30,426 nt of DNA from assembly GCA_011525445.1 (NCBI GenBank), contig WTGE01000249.1, forward strand, positions 1 through 30,426, read 5' to 3'. The position numbers and the translations under genes are program-made. Source of the DNA: Synechococcus sp. CO36386bin_37. GTDB lineage: Bacteria > Cyanobacteriota > Cyanobacteriia > PCC-6307 > Cyanobiaceae. The notes under the pieces were generated by a model that had not been told where the DNA came from, made no database searches, and was given only the letters and a program-made list of their open reading frames with translations. Positions 1-9,146 of the stretch are shown in pieces. Numbering within the stretch: the stretch's first letter is position 1; every line of letters begins with the position of its first letter.

Positions 1-361
1 TCGCACCAGAACGGCGCTCACCACCTCCGTAGCCGCCGCCACCTCCGTAGCCGCCACCTCCGTAGCCGCCGCCTCCATAGCTGCCGCCACCGCCGCCGTA
101 ATCGCGACGAGGAGCACTTCCCCGAGGCTCAGCTTTATTGATGCGCAGAGGACGGCCCATCAGTTCAGCTCCCTGGAGTGACTCAATGGCCGAGGCTTCG
201 GCCGCTTCATCACTCATTTCAACAAATGCAAAACCGCGTTTGCGACCGGTGTCACGCTCGAGAGGAAGGGCACAATTTGTGACCTCTCCATAGGTGGAAA
301 ACAGCTCAATGATGTCTTCCTTCTCAGCGCGGAACGGCAAATTACCGACAAAAATGCTCAC
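1..361 (-). CDS. RNA-binding protein, RRM domain with glycine-rich tail (partial, C-terminus off window)
   Basis: This encodes a small cyanobacterial RNA-binding protein of the Rbp type. Translation from GTG at 361 begins SIFVGNLPFRAEKEDIIELF after the initiator, which is RNP2 of a single RRM. RNP1 follows as RKRGFAFVEM. After about 83 residues the RRM gives way to a tail of GGGGYGG repeats, and the reading frame runs off the left edge. An AGGAAA sits immediately before the GTG, a tight Shine-Dalgarno-like spacing. No upstream in-frame ATG gives a better RRM start. Family members are cytoplasmic single-RRM proteins linked to RNA handling and cold response; that role is family knowledge and is not shown here. 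The gene lies 128 bp downstream of argH on the same strand. Confidence 0.9.
   Translation of the reverse strand, partial: MSIFVGNLPFRAEKEDIIELFSTYGEVTNCALPLERDTGRKRGFAFVEMSDEAAEASAIESLQGAELMGRPLRINKAEPRGSAPRRDYGGGGGSYGGGGYGGGGYGGGGGYGGGERRSGA
21..100 (-). repeat. Tandem Gly/Tyr codon repeat in the RNA-binding protein tail
   Basis: Imperfect 12-15 nt units encode GGGGYG-type repeats (GGC GGC TAC GGA GGT on the minus strand). They are coding and form the low-complexity tail after the RRM. Such tracts expand and contract by slippage, so length differences between strains are expected. Confidence 0.75.
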
Positions 362-489
362 TTTCCTGATGGACCGAAGTAAAGAGGGACCAATTGAATC
401 AATAGGGCCAACAATTCATGGACCTGCAAAAAGATCATTGAACCTCTGGCCTCTTCAGACTAGTCCGATCTCAGCCGAATGATCACCAC

Positions 490-1908
490 TCAAACAACCT
501 GATCTCCAGGCCCCAATCGTTGACTCCAAATTAGAAGCTGTTCATTAACCCGATCAAAACCAGTGCCCCCTTCGCTGGTTCGAGCCGCCACAACATTGCG
601 AGGCGTTAATGCCTGAAACAAATCCGCTTCGATGGCTGGATGGAACTGCTGCCAACGTTCCAAAGTGAGCTCGCGAAGCAGCACATTGTCCTGAAGGCAA
701 TGTTTCACAACAGCACCAACCAGTTGATAAGCCTCCCGAAAAGGAACCTGCTTGGCCACGAGGTAGTCAGCCACGTCCGTCGCATTGGAGTAGTCCGCAG
801 CTACGGCAGCCTCGAGTCGCTCAGTTCTGAAACTCAAACCTTCCTGCATCAAGATCGTCATCGCTTCAAGACATTGCGAGGTTGTAGCCACCACATCGAA
901 CAATGCTTCCTTGTCCTCCTGAAAATCCTTGTTGTAAGCCAGCGGCAAGCCCTTGATCATTGTGAGCAGACCCTGCAAATGGCCGAACACACGACCACAT
1001 TTTCCGCGGACCAATTCAGGAACGTCGGGATTTTTTTTCTGAGGCATGAGACTGCTGCCCGTCGCACAACGATCGGTGAGCTGCACAAAGCCACATTCCT
1101 CAGATGCCCAAAAAATCACCTCCTCCGCAAGACGGCTGAGATGCACCATCACCAAAGAGGCCGCGGCCGAAAACTCAACCGTGAAATCCCGGTCACTTAC
1201 CGCATCAAGGCTGTTGGCATAGATCCCGTCAAAGCCAAGAGCTGAAGCGGTGCTTCTGCGATCAATCGGCACCGGTGTGCCCGCCAAAGCTGCTGCTCCC
1301 AAGGGGCAGACATTCAACCGTTGACGCAAATCCGCCATTCGCTGTCGATCCCTCTCCAGCATTTCCACATAAGCGAGGAGATGGTGAGCCAAACACAAGG
1401 GTTGAGCCCGCTGCAGGTGCGTATAACCAGGAATCAGGGTTTCGCGATGAAGGCGAGCTTGCTCAAGCAAGGCCCGCTGAAAGTTCAGCATCTGTAGCTC
1501 AATCTCATCCAAACGCCGTCTGAGCCAAAGCCGCAGATCGGTTCCCACCTGATCATTACGACTCCGACCGGTGTGCAATTTTTTGCCCACCGGTCCCAGC
1601 AATGCAATCAGGCGGCGTTCTACGGCGAAATGAATATCTTCATCCGCTAGCCCTGGTTTGAACTCACCTGAAGCCGCTTCGAGCCGAATCGTTTCAAGAC
1701 CACCAACCAATTGATCAGCCTCCTGCTCCAGAATCACACCGCACTCAGCCAACATGCGGGCATGCGCAATGGACCCATCCAAATCCTCTTGGAGAAGAGT
1801 GATATCAAAGCCAATTGAAGCGTTAAAACGCTCGATGGCCGGATGCAACCCCTGCTCAAAACGATCACTCCAGGTTGCAGAGCCCCCCCCTGTCACCCCG
1901 CCTGCCAT
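490..1908 (-). CDS. argH: Argininosuccinate lyase
   Basis: ArgH cleaves argininosuccinate to arginine and fumarate, the last step of arginine synthesis, as a cytoplasmic homotetramer. The fumarase/aspartase superfamily signature [12 protein letters not shown] is at about residues 284-295, counted from the chosen start. The conserved HTGRSRNDQ and [10 protein letters not shown] blocks, which contribute substrate and catalytic residues, lie upstream of it. Length (472 aa) is normal for the family. The frame opens at an ATG at 1917, but AGAGG abuts that codon directly and sits 9 nt before the ATG at 1908. The 1908 start ([13 protein letters not shown]) is therefore preferred. It begins 33 nt after the stop of the phosphatase gene on the same strand, so the two may be cotranscribed. 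No convincing terminator is visible before the RNA-binding protein gene. Confidence 0.97.
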   Translation of the reverse strand: MAGGVTGGGSATWSDRFEQGLHPAIERFNASIGFDITLLQEDLDGSIAHARMLAECGVILEQEADQLVGGLETIRLEAASGEFKPGLADEDIHFAVERRLIALLGPVGKKLHTGRSRNDQVGTDLRLWLRRRLDEIELQMLNFQRALLEQARLHRETLIPGYTHLQRAQPLCLAHHLLAYVEMLERDRQRMADLRQRLNVCPLGAAALAGTPVPIDRRSTASALGFDGIYANSLDAVSDRDFTVEFSAAASLVMVHLSRLAEEVIFWASEECGFVQLTDRCATGSSLMPQKKNPDVPELVRGKCGRVFGHLQGLLTMIKGLPLAYNKDFQEDKEALFDVVATTSQCLEAMTILMQEGLSFRTERLEAAVAADYSNATDVADYLVAKQVPFREAYQLVGAVVKHCLQDNVLLRELTLERWQQFHPAIEADLFQALTPRNVVAARTSEGGTGFDRVNEQLLIWSQRLGPGDQVV

Positions 1909-1941
1909 GGCAATCATCCTCTGCGCTTGTTCTCAAGCTTG

Positions 1942-3306
1942 TCAGGCCAAAGACCTGGGAACTGAAGGAAGCATGATCTCCTCTTTGACCTTAAGCACCA
2001 CCATCGACGCATCGTCATCCAACTGACGATCTGGTCCTACAAAACGATCGAGGCGACTGAATAAATGGTTCAAAATGCCCTGAGACCCTGTCCCCGATCG
2101 ACAGGCCTGCTCAAGACAACGCATCAACCTTGCCTCATCGAAGCGATCACCGGTGATTCCAGGGGCTTCTGTTACTCCGTCGGTGTAAAAAAGAAGAACG
2201 TCTCCAGGTTCAAGAATCAACGACTCACAACCATATTCAGCCTCAGGCTGAAGTCCGATCAACAGTCCGGGAGCATCCAGACGCATCAATTTGCGCGTTT
2301 GAGCACGCCAGATCAACGGCGGGTTATGAGCAGCATTGGAATAACGCAAACGCTTCGTCCGAGGGTCGAAATCGGAATAAAACAGCGTCACAAATCGATG
2401 AGACTGAGACAGGTCTTCCAGGGCTAATTGATTAAGGTCATAGAGGATGCGATCAGGTGGCAAACCACTCAAGACCTCTGCCCTCAACATTCCGCGAAGC
2501 ATGGTCATCAACAGTCCCGCCGGCACCCCCTTACCCATCACGTCACCCATCACGAAGGCCCAACGCCCACGCTCCCGTCGACGCCCAATCAGTTCTGGAC
2601 GAGTCGGAATGAAGTCGTAGTAATCGCCCCCAACTTGAAATGCCGGCCTGCAACGTGCCGCAAGATCCACTCCCTCGATAACAGGACAGTGATCAGGTAA
2701 GAGCTGAGCTTGAATATCAGCTCCAATACTGAGCTGTCGATCAACCCGTTCATGACGACGAGCTTCCTGAAGCATCAGATCATTTTCAATCGCAACCCCA
2801 GTAAGATCAGCCACCAACTGCACATGGCGGCGATGAACATCGCTCCAGACCAGGGGACTCGATGGATTGAACACATAAAGACGTCCCCTAGGACGACCGC
2901 GAGCAACCACAGACGTTGCGAACAAACCAGCACTTCCAAGCTGTCGCTGAACCAAACGATCCATGGCGCGCAAGAGGGTTTCGTCGGATCCAAATCCATT
3001 GGCATTTGCAGGCTCATGGCCAACAAGAACCCGTAACACGGCATCGGTGCGAGGACCGGGAAGCATCTGAAGCTGATCGCGCCACAGGCGTCCATTTGCC
3101 TGAAACGGAACTAGGAGAGAACCTTCCACCCCGACAAGGCGGGCTGCCACCACAGGTACCAACTCTAAAAAACGGTTGAGGTTGCTGAAGCTCCGCAACG
3201 CGAACCCCAGTGATACGAGCAGCTCCTGATTGGAGCGCTGCTCTTTCGACATGCTCTCAAGCAGCTGCCGTAATGAAGCCGATGCAGTGAAAGATGGACT
3301 GCTCAC
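1942..3306 (-). CDS. GAF-domain, SpoIIE/RsbU-type PP2C serine phosphatase
   Basis: This 454-aa protein is a predicted cytoplasmic serine/threonine phosphatase. Residues about 40-175 look like a GAF-type sensory module, followed by a short helical linker (HERVDRQLSIGADIQAQLLP) and a PP2C-SpoIIE catalytic domain. The metal-binding acidic motifs of that domain are present: GGDYYD (about 226-231), GDVMGKG (254-260), YTDGVTE (374-380) and LDDDAS (429-434). It should therefore be active. Relatives dephosphorylate anti-anti-sigma factors in partner-switching pathways, but no STAS protein or anti-sigma kinase is encoded nearby, so the substrate is unknown. The start is GTG. The gene lies 67 bp downstream of ftsY and 33 bp upstream of argH, all on one strand. 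Confidence 0.88.
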   Translation of the reverse strand: MSSPSFTASASLRQLLESMSKEQRSNQELLVSLGFALRSFSNLNRFLELVPVVAARLVGVEGSLLVPFQANGRLWRDQLQMLPGPRTDAVLRVLVGHEPANANGFGSDETLLRAMDRLVQRQLGSAGLFATSVVARGRPRGRLYVFNPSSPLVWSDVHRRHVQLVADLTGVAIENDLMLQEARRHERVDRQLSIGADIQAQLLPDHCPVIEGVDLAARCRPAFQVGGDYYDFIPTRPELIGRRRERGRWAFVMGDVMGKGVPAGLLMTMLRGMLRAEVLSGLPPDRILYDLNQLALEDLSQSHRFVTLFYSDFDPRTKRLRYSNAAHNPPLIWRAQTRKLMRLDAPGLLIGLQPEAEYGCESLILEPGDVLLFYTDGVTEAPGITGDRFDEARLMRCLEQACRSGTGSQGILNHLFSRLDRFVGPDRQLDDDASMVVLKVKEEIMLPSVPRSLA

Positions 3307-3373
3307 GGCATTACACCCAGCAGAAGGCGCAACGTAGCAACAATGAACCCATCAAGCTGAAATAGGCAAAGAC

Positions 3374-5032
3374 CTATCGCGATGCCAGGAGGGCTTCCAC
3401 GAACTCGAAACTATTAAAAGGACGAAGATCGCGAATGCCCTCACCTGCTCCAATGAAGCGGATGGGTAACTTCGCCTCTGAAGCAACAGCAAGAGCCACG
3501 CCACCTCTTGCAGTCCCATCAAGCTTGGTGATCACAACACCTGTTAAACCAGCTGCACGGGCAAAGGCCATCGCCTGCTTTAAACCGTTCTGACCTTGAC
3601 TGGCATCCAACACCAGCAACGATTCCACGTGGGCATCGGGAGCAAGGCGATCGACAACACGACGGATTTTCTCAAGCTCTTCCATCAGGTTGTGCTTGGT
3701 CTGAAGACGACCAGCCGTGTCAACGAGGACCAGATTGGTGCCCTTGGAACGCGCTGCACCAATCGCGTCGAAAACTACAGCTGCCGGATCAGCATTCGCT
3801 GAAGGGTTAGCGACAACGGGTACATCGCTGCGATCACCCCAAACCTGTACCTGCTGAACAGCAGCGGCACGGAATGTATCTGCGGCTGCGATGAGTGCTG
3901 AATAACCACTACGAACGGCAAGGTTGGCAAGCTTGCCCAGAGTGGTGGTTTTACCAACACCATTGACACCAACCAAAAGCCATACGTTCAGTCGTTCCTT
4001 ATGAGGACCTAAGACGTCAACACCACTGGTTTTAATGGGCTCCTCAAGCAGATCCCTCAGTTGTTCCTTGAGAAATCGAATCCCTTCACTGGGATCGACA
4101 ACTTGCTGGTTCATGCGCTGCCTCAATGCATCCAGAACCCGATCAGTGGCCTGAACGCCAGCATCAGCTCTTAACAGGAGCGATTCGAGGTCTTCCAAAA
4201 CCTCAGGAGTAAGAGGATCATCTCCCAGGTTTTGGAGCAAACCTGTCACAAAACCCTGACGGGTTTTCTCCAGACCCTGACGGAGCCGTCCTAACCAATC
4301 GATCTCCTCGAGGGAGACCTGTTCTGCGCGGCGACCTTGCGCAGCAAGAACTTCTGCAGACCAGGTGAAGGCATCATCGAACTCCCCGAGACTGGGCTCA
4401 TCAGCATGAATTGAATCAGCTTGAGGATCATGTTGAACTGCATCGGTTCGATCCGGCTCCTGGGCAGGTTCTGAATCAGCAGGTTGCTCAAGCGCCTGTT
4501 GACGCTGATCACGCTGGGCTACGGCCTGTTCCAGAAAAGACAGCGCCGGTGAGGGTTCCGGCTCAGACTCAGGTGGAGGGGAAACAGCAGGAATTGGAGG
4601 CGAGACGATTTCAACCGCCGGGTCTGGTGGCGACGGAACCGGAAATGGTGGTGCAACTGGCTCCACCGACTCCGATGGATGATCGGATTGGATCGTTTCC
4701 TGCTGAGGCTGTTCATGCTCGGCTGGAGGACGAATGACTGTTGGTGAAATGGGTTCAGCACCAACAGCGCTCTGCTCTGCAATAGGTTGGGTTTCGTCCG
4801 CCGCGGCCTGTACCTTCTGGGCTTTCAGTCGTGCATAGGCCTGACGTGCCCATTCAAGGGGATCATCCTCTTGCGACTGAGGAGATTCCGAGTCGGCGAG
4901 CACCTCCGCAGCTGGGTGCGTTGAAGAAGGGTCCGTGGCGGCAGGCTGATCCCTTGAAGCCGATTGGTCAACGGAAGATTCAGCTGAGTCCTTAGGCGGA
5001 ACGGAACCACGATTAAACCAGTCGTAGACCAT
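3374..5032 (-). CDS. ftsY: Signal recognition particle receptor FtsY
   Basis: FtsY is the SRP receptor GTPase that docks ribosome-nascent-chain complexes at the membrane. The C-terminal NG domain is complete, counted from the chosen start: G1 GVNGVGKTTT (about 355-364), the DTFRAAA box, G3 DTAGR (438-442), G4 TKLDG (502-506) and the closing FIGAGEGIRDLRPF. The first about 235 residues are an acidic, Pro/Glu/Gln/Ser-rich A domain without predicted globular structure. The open frame extends to 5086, but the ATG at 5032 (MVYDWFNRG) is preferred: it starts 4 nt after the nusB stop, as expected for translational coupling, and the upstream extension would overlap nusB and is Cys-rich and unlike FtsY. 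Length is then 552 aa, long because of the A domain. Confidence 0.97.
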   Translation of the reverse strand: MVYDWFNRGSVPPKDSAESSVDQSASRDQPAATDPSSTHPAAEVLADSESPQSQEDDPLEWARQAYARLKAQKVQAAADETQPIAEQSAVGAEPISPTVIRPPAEHEQPQQETIQSDHPSESVEPVAPPFPVPSPPDPAVEIVSPPIPAVSPPPESEPEPSPALSFLEQAVAQRDQRQQALEQPADSEPAQEPDRTDAVQHDPQADSIHADEPSLGEFDDAFTWSAEVLAAQGRRAEQVSLEEIDWLGRLRQGLEKTRQGFVTGLLQNLGDDPLTPEVLEDLESLLLRADAGVQATDRVLDALRQRMNQQVVDPSEGIRFLKEQLRDLLEEPIKTSGVDVLGPHKERLNVWLLVGVNGVGKTTTLGKLANLAVRSGYSALIAAADTFRAAAVQQVQVWGDRSDVPVVANPSANADPAAVVFDAIGAARSKGTNLVLVDTAGRLQTKHNLMEELEKIRRVVDRLAPDAHVESLLVLDASQGQNGLKQAMAFARAAGLTGVVITKLDGTARGGVALAVASEAKLPIRFIGAGEGIRDLRPFNSFEFVEALLASR

Positions 5033-5036
5033 GATT

Positions 5037-5675
5037 TCAGGACAGCACCAATGAGGGAGCGTTCTGCAGACGACGCAGCACGCCATTAATCATCTTTCGT
5101 CCTTGGTCATCGCTGAACCGATGGGCCAATTCAACCGCTTCGTTACACACGACTGCTGCTGGGGTCTTGAGCTCAGACAAATCAATCACAGCCAACCGCA
5201 AAATATCGCGGTCGATGCGCGGCAATCGCGTCAATCGCCAACCCTCCATCACGCCATCAATCAATTGATCAATGGCGGTACGCTTTTTCAGCACAAGAGT
5301 GACACGATGCATCGCATCGCGTCGGACCTGATCCTGATTGGATAGGGCCAGCAATCGTGGCAATTCAAGGCTGGCTGAAAGGCCATTAATAACCTGCTCA
5401 GCACCTGCTAGGGATGCTTGCAAGGACTCACGAACGCGAGATTGATCCGAAGAAGGACCATCCTTCAATTCACTCTCAAGCAAGTGCTGCTGAGCCTTTT
5501 CTAAATCTCCAGCACAACAATCAAGCACTTCGGTCCAATGTTGCATCAAGCTGTCGAGCGCTTTTTGAAGAAGAGTATTCAAAGAGAGATCAGGGGGATC
5601 ACTCACTCGCTCAGGGCATTGACCCAGCACAAGTAGCGCTAGCTCACGAGACAGGGATCGGGACTGCATGGACAT
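5037..5675 (-). CDS. nusB: Transcription antitermination protein NusB
   Basis: NusB binds boxA RNA together with ribosomal protein S10 and promotes antitermination, mainly on rRNA operons. The C-terminal part carries the family pattern: a RIDRDILRLAVIDL helix, then TPAAVVCNEAVELAHRFSDD, ending in MINGVLRRL. At 212 aa it is longer than the usual 130-160 aa, because of an insertion at roughly residues 30-110, a feature I associate with cyanobacterial NusB. Two ATGs lie at 5675 and 5669 with no clear Shine-Dalgarno site; the second (MQSRSL) is equally plausible. It lies between the DUF502 gene (15 nt upstream) and ftsY (4 nt downstream), which suggests one transcript. Confidence 0.95.
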   Translation of the reverse strand: MSMQSRSLSRELALLVLGQCPERVSDPPDLSLNTLLQKALDSLMQHWTEVLDCCAGDLEKAQQHLLESELKDGPSSDQSRVRESLQASLAGAEQVINGLSASLELPRLLALSNQDQVRRDAMHRVTLVLKKRTAIDQLIDGVMEGWRLTRLPRIDRDILRLAVIDLSELKTPAAVVCNEAVELAHRFSDDQGRKMINGVLRRLQNAPSLVLS

Positions 5676-5690
5676 AGGGCCGAGTTGAGT

Positions 5691-6437
5691 TCAGGCTCCA
5701 GTTGTGGACGAAGACGGTGACACAGATCCCCTGAGCTGAGAAATCAAGCTGGAAAAGCTGCGGTTCACGGGGGCTTCACGTTCATCTGGATTCACGATGC
5801 CGGCGGAGATGATCGTTCTGAATGCATCTTCCACAGTGATTTCCAGATCTTTAACGGATGCCTCTGGAACCAGTGTGTACCAGCCTGTGGTGGGATTCGG
5901 AGCGGTTGGAATAAAAACGCTGAGCAAGGGCTCTTTCAGCTCAGCCTGGAGGGAAGGACCAACTTCACCGGTCACGAAACCAACGCTGTAAAGCCCCTCG
6001 CGAGGATATTCAACCAACACCACCCGTCGAAATCGCTGAGAATTATCGCGTAAAAAAGTGGCAAGAAGCTGCTTCAAAGTTTTGTAGACGGAACCAGCAA
6101 GAGGAATGCGTTGCAACGTCTCTTCACCGAACTCAAGCAACCAACGTCCAACAATATTTCTCGCCATCAGGCCGATGAGCAAGATCGCGAACAGAGGGAC
6201 CGTTAACCCCAACGCCAGATTGATCAGGTCCTGAAGAAGAGGATTGAGGGTGATGAACGGATTGAACTGTTTTGGAATGGACGTGAGAAATGCCAGAACA
6301 AAACGGCTCACCGTGGTGGCAAGCCAAATAGTGGTGGCCAGCGGTATGACCACCAACAACCCAGCGATGAGATCGTTCTTTAGATCTTGCTGAAGCCTGG
6401 CGCTGAGCGGCAGGTCAGGTCTTGTATTGGACTGCAC
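5691..6437 (-). CDS. DUF502 family integral membrane protein
   Basis: This is a conserved membrane protein of unknown function. Two hydrophobic segments are clear: about residues 24-48 (LIAGLLVVIPLATTIWLATT) and 70-95 (LINLALGLTVPLFAILLIGL). A soluble domain follows with the family's conserved stretch RIPLAGSVYKTLKQLL and a beta-rich part including YSVGFVTGE and FIPTAPNPTTGWY. This pattern matches DUF502. Initiation is ambiguous: TTG at 6440 and GTG at 6437 are adjacent and I chose GTG. The gene is 15 nt upstream of nusB, so it probably shares its transcript. The family has no established biochemical role and I infer none. Confidence 0.9.
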   Translation of the reverse strand: MQSNTRPDLPLSARLQQDLKNDLIAGLLVVIPLATTIWLATTVSRFVLAFLTSIPKQFNPFITLNPLLQDLINLALGLTVPLFAILLIGLMARNIVGRWLLEFGEETLQRIPLAGSVYKTLKQLLATFLRDNSQRFRRVVLVEYPREGLYSVGFVTGEVGPSLQAELKEPLLSVFIPTAPNPTTGWYTLVPEASVKDLEITVEDAFRTIISAGIVNPDEREAPVNRSFSSLISQLRGSVSPSSSTTGA

Positions 6438-6495
6438 CAAGGAACGCCTGTTGCCTAAGACTGACGTGATTTCACCAACCTAACCAGCGGATCGT

Positions 6496-7158
6496 TTAGA
6501 TCACGGCTGTAAGAGCCAAGAGTAAGAAGGCAACAGCAAGAATGACTGCACTCAAAGTGCCTCCGTAGCGACGCTGATTCACCGCCAGGTTGCGTTGACG
6601 TTCACCCTGCTTGATTTGCTGTTCCATCTGCTCCAGCTGCTTATCAATAAAAGCCTGGGCAGCTTCGATTTTGTCGTCCTCACTGGCATCAGCTGGTAAT
6701 TGTCCAGCTTGAGAAAGCTGATTACCCAGCATTTTCACGTTGTCTGGATTGGCCGATTGCTGGCGAGCCATCTCGAGTTGTCCACGCTGTTGCTCCAGGG
6801 TTTGATCCGATTCACCGGAGAGGTTCTGATTGCCGGAAATGGACACAGGAACAACCACAATCATCACAATCGCCAGAAGTGCAGATAACAACGACACCAA
6901 CCAGCGAATCGGAGGCCTGGCATTCTCGGGATGGTCCATTCTCGACCCCAGAAGCATCAGCAAAAGGCCCACGAACCCCATTGGGGCTTGATTCACCAAA
7001 CGCTCAATTAGCAGCTGCTTAAAAACACCATCGGCCCAATCGGCTGCACTGAGCAGTACAGCCATCTGCAATCCAAACAACACCACAAGAGTGATACCCA
7101 ACCATCTGAGCAGGAACGCAAGGCGCAAGGATTGAGAACCCGATGGTGATGGGGACAC
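6496..7158 (-). CDS. HpsJ-like membrane protein with coiled coil
   Basis: This 220-aa membrane protein has hydrophobic segments at about 13-38, 59-73, 84-107 and 200-220. A hydrophilic Gln/Glu-rich region at about 113-195, predicted coiled coil, lies between the third and last segments. The arrangement resembles the cyanobacterial HpsJ family (named from hormogonium polysaccharide secretion). I assign this by architecture and recall, not by a search, so the family name is tentative. The start is GTG at 7158. This falls inside the longest possible queG frame on the other strand, which is one reason to prefer a later queG start. It lies 58 bp upstream of the DUF502 gene on the same strand. Confidence 0.7.
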   Translation of the reverse strand: MSPSPSGSQSLRLAFLLRWLGITLVVLFGLQMAVLLSAADWADGVFKQLLIERLVNQAPMGFVGLLLMLLGSRMDHPENARPPIRWLVSLLSALLAIVMIVVVPVSISGNQNLSGESDQTLEQQRGQLEMARQQSANPDNVKMLGNQLSQAGQLPADASEDDKIEAAQAFIDKQLEQMEQQIKQGERQRNLAVNQRRYGGTLSAVILAVAFLLLALTAVI

Positions 7159-7199
7159 GTCAAGATGATGAACAGTGTCCGATTTTACGGTCCATTTCC

Positions 7200-8177
7200 G
7201 TGACGTCCATCACTGAGCAACCCCAACTCAGTGCAGCACTCAAAGAGCGTGCACGTCTTGAAGGTTTTGATCCTGTAGGAATTGCACGTTTACCTGGGAG
7301 CCCAAGGTTGCAGATGCGTACAGCAGCATTGCAACGCTGGCTGGAAGCTGGTTATCAAGCCGACATGGGCTGGATGGCCGCTCCACGGCGGCTGGACGCA
7401 AGGACTTTATTAAAAGGAGCGCGCAGCTTGCTGGCTGTCGGACTCAATTACTACGTTGACGAACCACGTCAACCCAACGGCCTTGCCATCGCGCGCTATG
7501 CGTGGGGCCGTGATTATCACCGTGTGATCAGCAAAAGACTGCGCCGCGTAGGTCGTTGGCTGGAAACACAACGACCGGAGTCGCAATGGCGCGTATGCGT
7601 GGATGCGGAACCGCTGCTCGACAAGGCATGGGCAGAAGAGGCCGGTCTCGGCTGGATCGGAAAACACAGCAATGTGATCCATCCAAAAAACGGATCTTGG
7701 ATGGTGATCGGACATCTCCTTACGACAGAGGATCTCCGGGCAGATCAACCAGCAAAAGCCCGCTGCGGCCGTTGCAGAGCTTGCATCGACGCCTGCCCAA
7801 CAGACGCCATCCCAGAACCGTTCGTCGTCAATTCAGGACGATGTATCGCTTATCACACGATTGAAAATCGAAATCCGGAACTCCCTGAATTCATCCAGAG
7901 TGGAATGGGTCCATGGGTCGCTGGCTGCGACATCTGCCAAGACGTCTGTCCATACAATCAAACTCAACGTCCCACCAGTCAAGATCCCGACGTTCAGCCC
8001 CGTCCCTGGATCTTGAATCTCAGTAAAAACCAGGTTGAGCAGTGGGATGCAGAGACATGGGATCAGAACCTGCGTGGATCGGCTCTCAGACGCATCAAAC
8101 CCTGGATGTGGCGCCGCAATGCTGCATCAGCAAAATCGGTAGTTGCACCTACTGTGTTTCCATCTGAGACTCGGTGA
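7200..8177 (+). CDS. queG: Epoxyqueuosine reductase
   Basis: QueG reduces epoxyqueuosine to queuosine in tRNA, using a cobalamin cofactor and two [4Fe-4S] clusters. Both cluster motifs are present, counted from the chosen start: C189-x2-C192-x2-C195-x3-C199-P and C243-x2-C246-x3-C250-P. The block VDAEPLLDKAWAEEAGLGW, near the B12 and substrate site, is also present. The open frame begins at ATG 7143, but that would overlap the divergent HpsJ-like start and add residues unlike QueG. The GTG at 7200 (translated MTSITEQPQL) is a better start, though no clear Shine-Dalgarno precedes it. The final codons overlap the TPR gene as TGATG. Confidence 0.94.
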   Translation: MTSITEQPQLSAALKERARLEGFDPVGIARLPGSPRLQMRTAALQRWLEAGYQADMGWMAAPRRLDARTLLKGARSLLAVGLNYYVDEPRQPNGLAIARYAWGRDYHRVISKRLRRVGRWLETQRPESQWRVCVDAEPLLDKAWAEEAGLGWIGKHSNVIHPKNGSWMVIGHLLTTEDLRADQPAKARCGRCRACIDACPTDAIPEPFVVNSGRCIAYHTIENRNPELPEFIQSGMGPWVAGCDICQDVCPYNQTQRPTSQDPDVQPRPWILNLSKNQVEQWDAETWDQNLRGSALRRIKPWMWRRNAASAKSVVAPTVFPSETR

Positions 8178-9076
8178 TGGGATCCCATCGGCGTAAGCGC
8201 CAATCACTCAACTCAACTTGGTTGGCAGCCGCCTTGATGGGTGTCATCGGTCTTTGCAGTGCTGAACAAGCCCATGCACTGATTCCCTATGTGTATACGC
8301 CCAGCACACAAGAATTAGAAGGAGCTGGAATTGGCATCGGACGCACCGCGGCGCAGTTGCTGCGATTAGGTCAACCCAAAGAGGCCGCCAGGCTTGCTGC
8401 ACTGGCTGTGCGTCTTCAACCCAACGACGAACGACTCTGGTCCGTGCTGGCGGAAGCGCAGCTGCGCAGCGACCAACTCGACAATGCGGCTAACTCCTTA
8501 GCCCGAGCCAAATCCCTTGATCCAACGAATGCTGGACTTTGGTTTGCAGAAGCATCACTCGCATTGCGTGACAATCGTCCTGACGACGCGATTCCCCTTC
8601 TTGACCGCGGTCTCAAGCTGGACCCCAAAAATGCAACGGCCTATTTTGACCTTGGAAATGCGCGGGTCATGCAATCGGATCCCAAGCGCGCTCTCCAGGC
8701 CTTTGAACGAGCAACAGCACTCAAACCCCAATTCTGGGAAGCACTCAATAACCAAAGTCTGGTGTTGTTTGAAATGGGAAATGTCAAGGAAGCCATTCGT
8801 CGCTGGCGATCTGTTTTAAAGATCGATACCAATCCCGAGCCGATGTTGGCCTTGGCTGCAGCACTCAACAAAGTGAACGCAGGCGATCAGGAATCGATTG
8901 AACTCGCCCGGAAGGCTTTGGATAAAGACCCGAACTACGTCTTACCTGGACACCAAAAAAAACAGCTTTGGGGGTTGAAATTACGCCGAGCCACAGCTGA
9001 TCTGCTCAGAAATCCCAGTCTGCAAAACACCGTTGAACGGGCTGAAGCCAATGCAGACCCCACCAACGTGAACTGA
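8177..9076 (+). CDS. Exported or membrane-anchored TPR protein
   Basis: This is a tetratricopeptide-repeat protein of about 299 aa. After a basic N-terminus (MGSHRRKRQ) comes a hydrophobic segment ending in AEQAHA, which looks like a signal peptide with cleavage before LIPYVY. At least four TPR units follow from about residue 50 to 230, recognisable by the W/L-G-Y/A-A-P spacing (for example AYFDLGNARVMQSDPKRALQAFERATALKP). TPRs mediate protein contacts, so a periplasmic or thylakoid-lumen scaffold role is inferred only. The ATG at 8177 shares its A with the queG stop (TGATG). A GTG 3 nt upstream is an alternative start. Coupling to queG seems likely. Confidence 0.85.
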   Translation: MGSHRRKRQSLNSTWLAAALMGVIGLCSAEQAHALIPYVYTPSTQELEGAGIGIGRTAAQLLRLGQPKEAARLAALAVRLQPNDERLWSVLAEAQLRSDQLDNAANSLARAKSLDPTNAGLWFAEASLALRDNRPDDAIPLLDRGLKLDPKNATAYFDLGNARVMQSDPKRALQAFERATALKPQFWEALNNQSLVLFEMGNVKEAIRRWRSVLKIDTNPEPMLALAAALNKVNAGDQESIELARKALDKDPNYVLPGHQKKQLWGLKLRRATADLLRNPSLQNTVERAEANADPTNVN

Positions 9077-9146
9077 TCCAAACACTGGTTAATGAAGAGA
9101 AGATCTGTAGGCTGACACGCGTCTGCCCTCTTAATTTCCCTTCAGG

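Noticed and set aside
21..100. Short regularly spaced repeats that could suggest a CRISPR array
   Set aside because: The units are contiguous, without spacers, and encode the glycine-rich tail of the RRM protein.
640..1245. A 201-codon plus-strand open frame
   Set aside because: It lies wholly antisense to argH, whose motifs are unmistakable. The translation has no recognisable domain and looks like a shadow frame.
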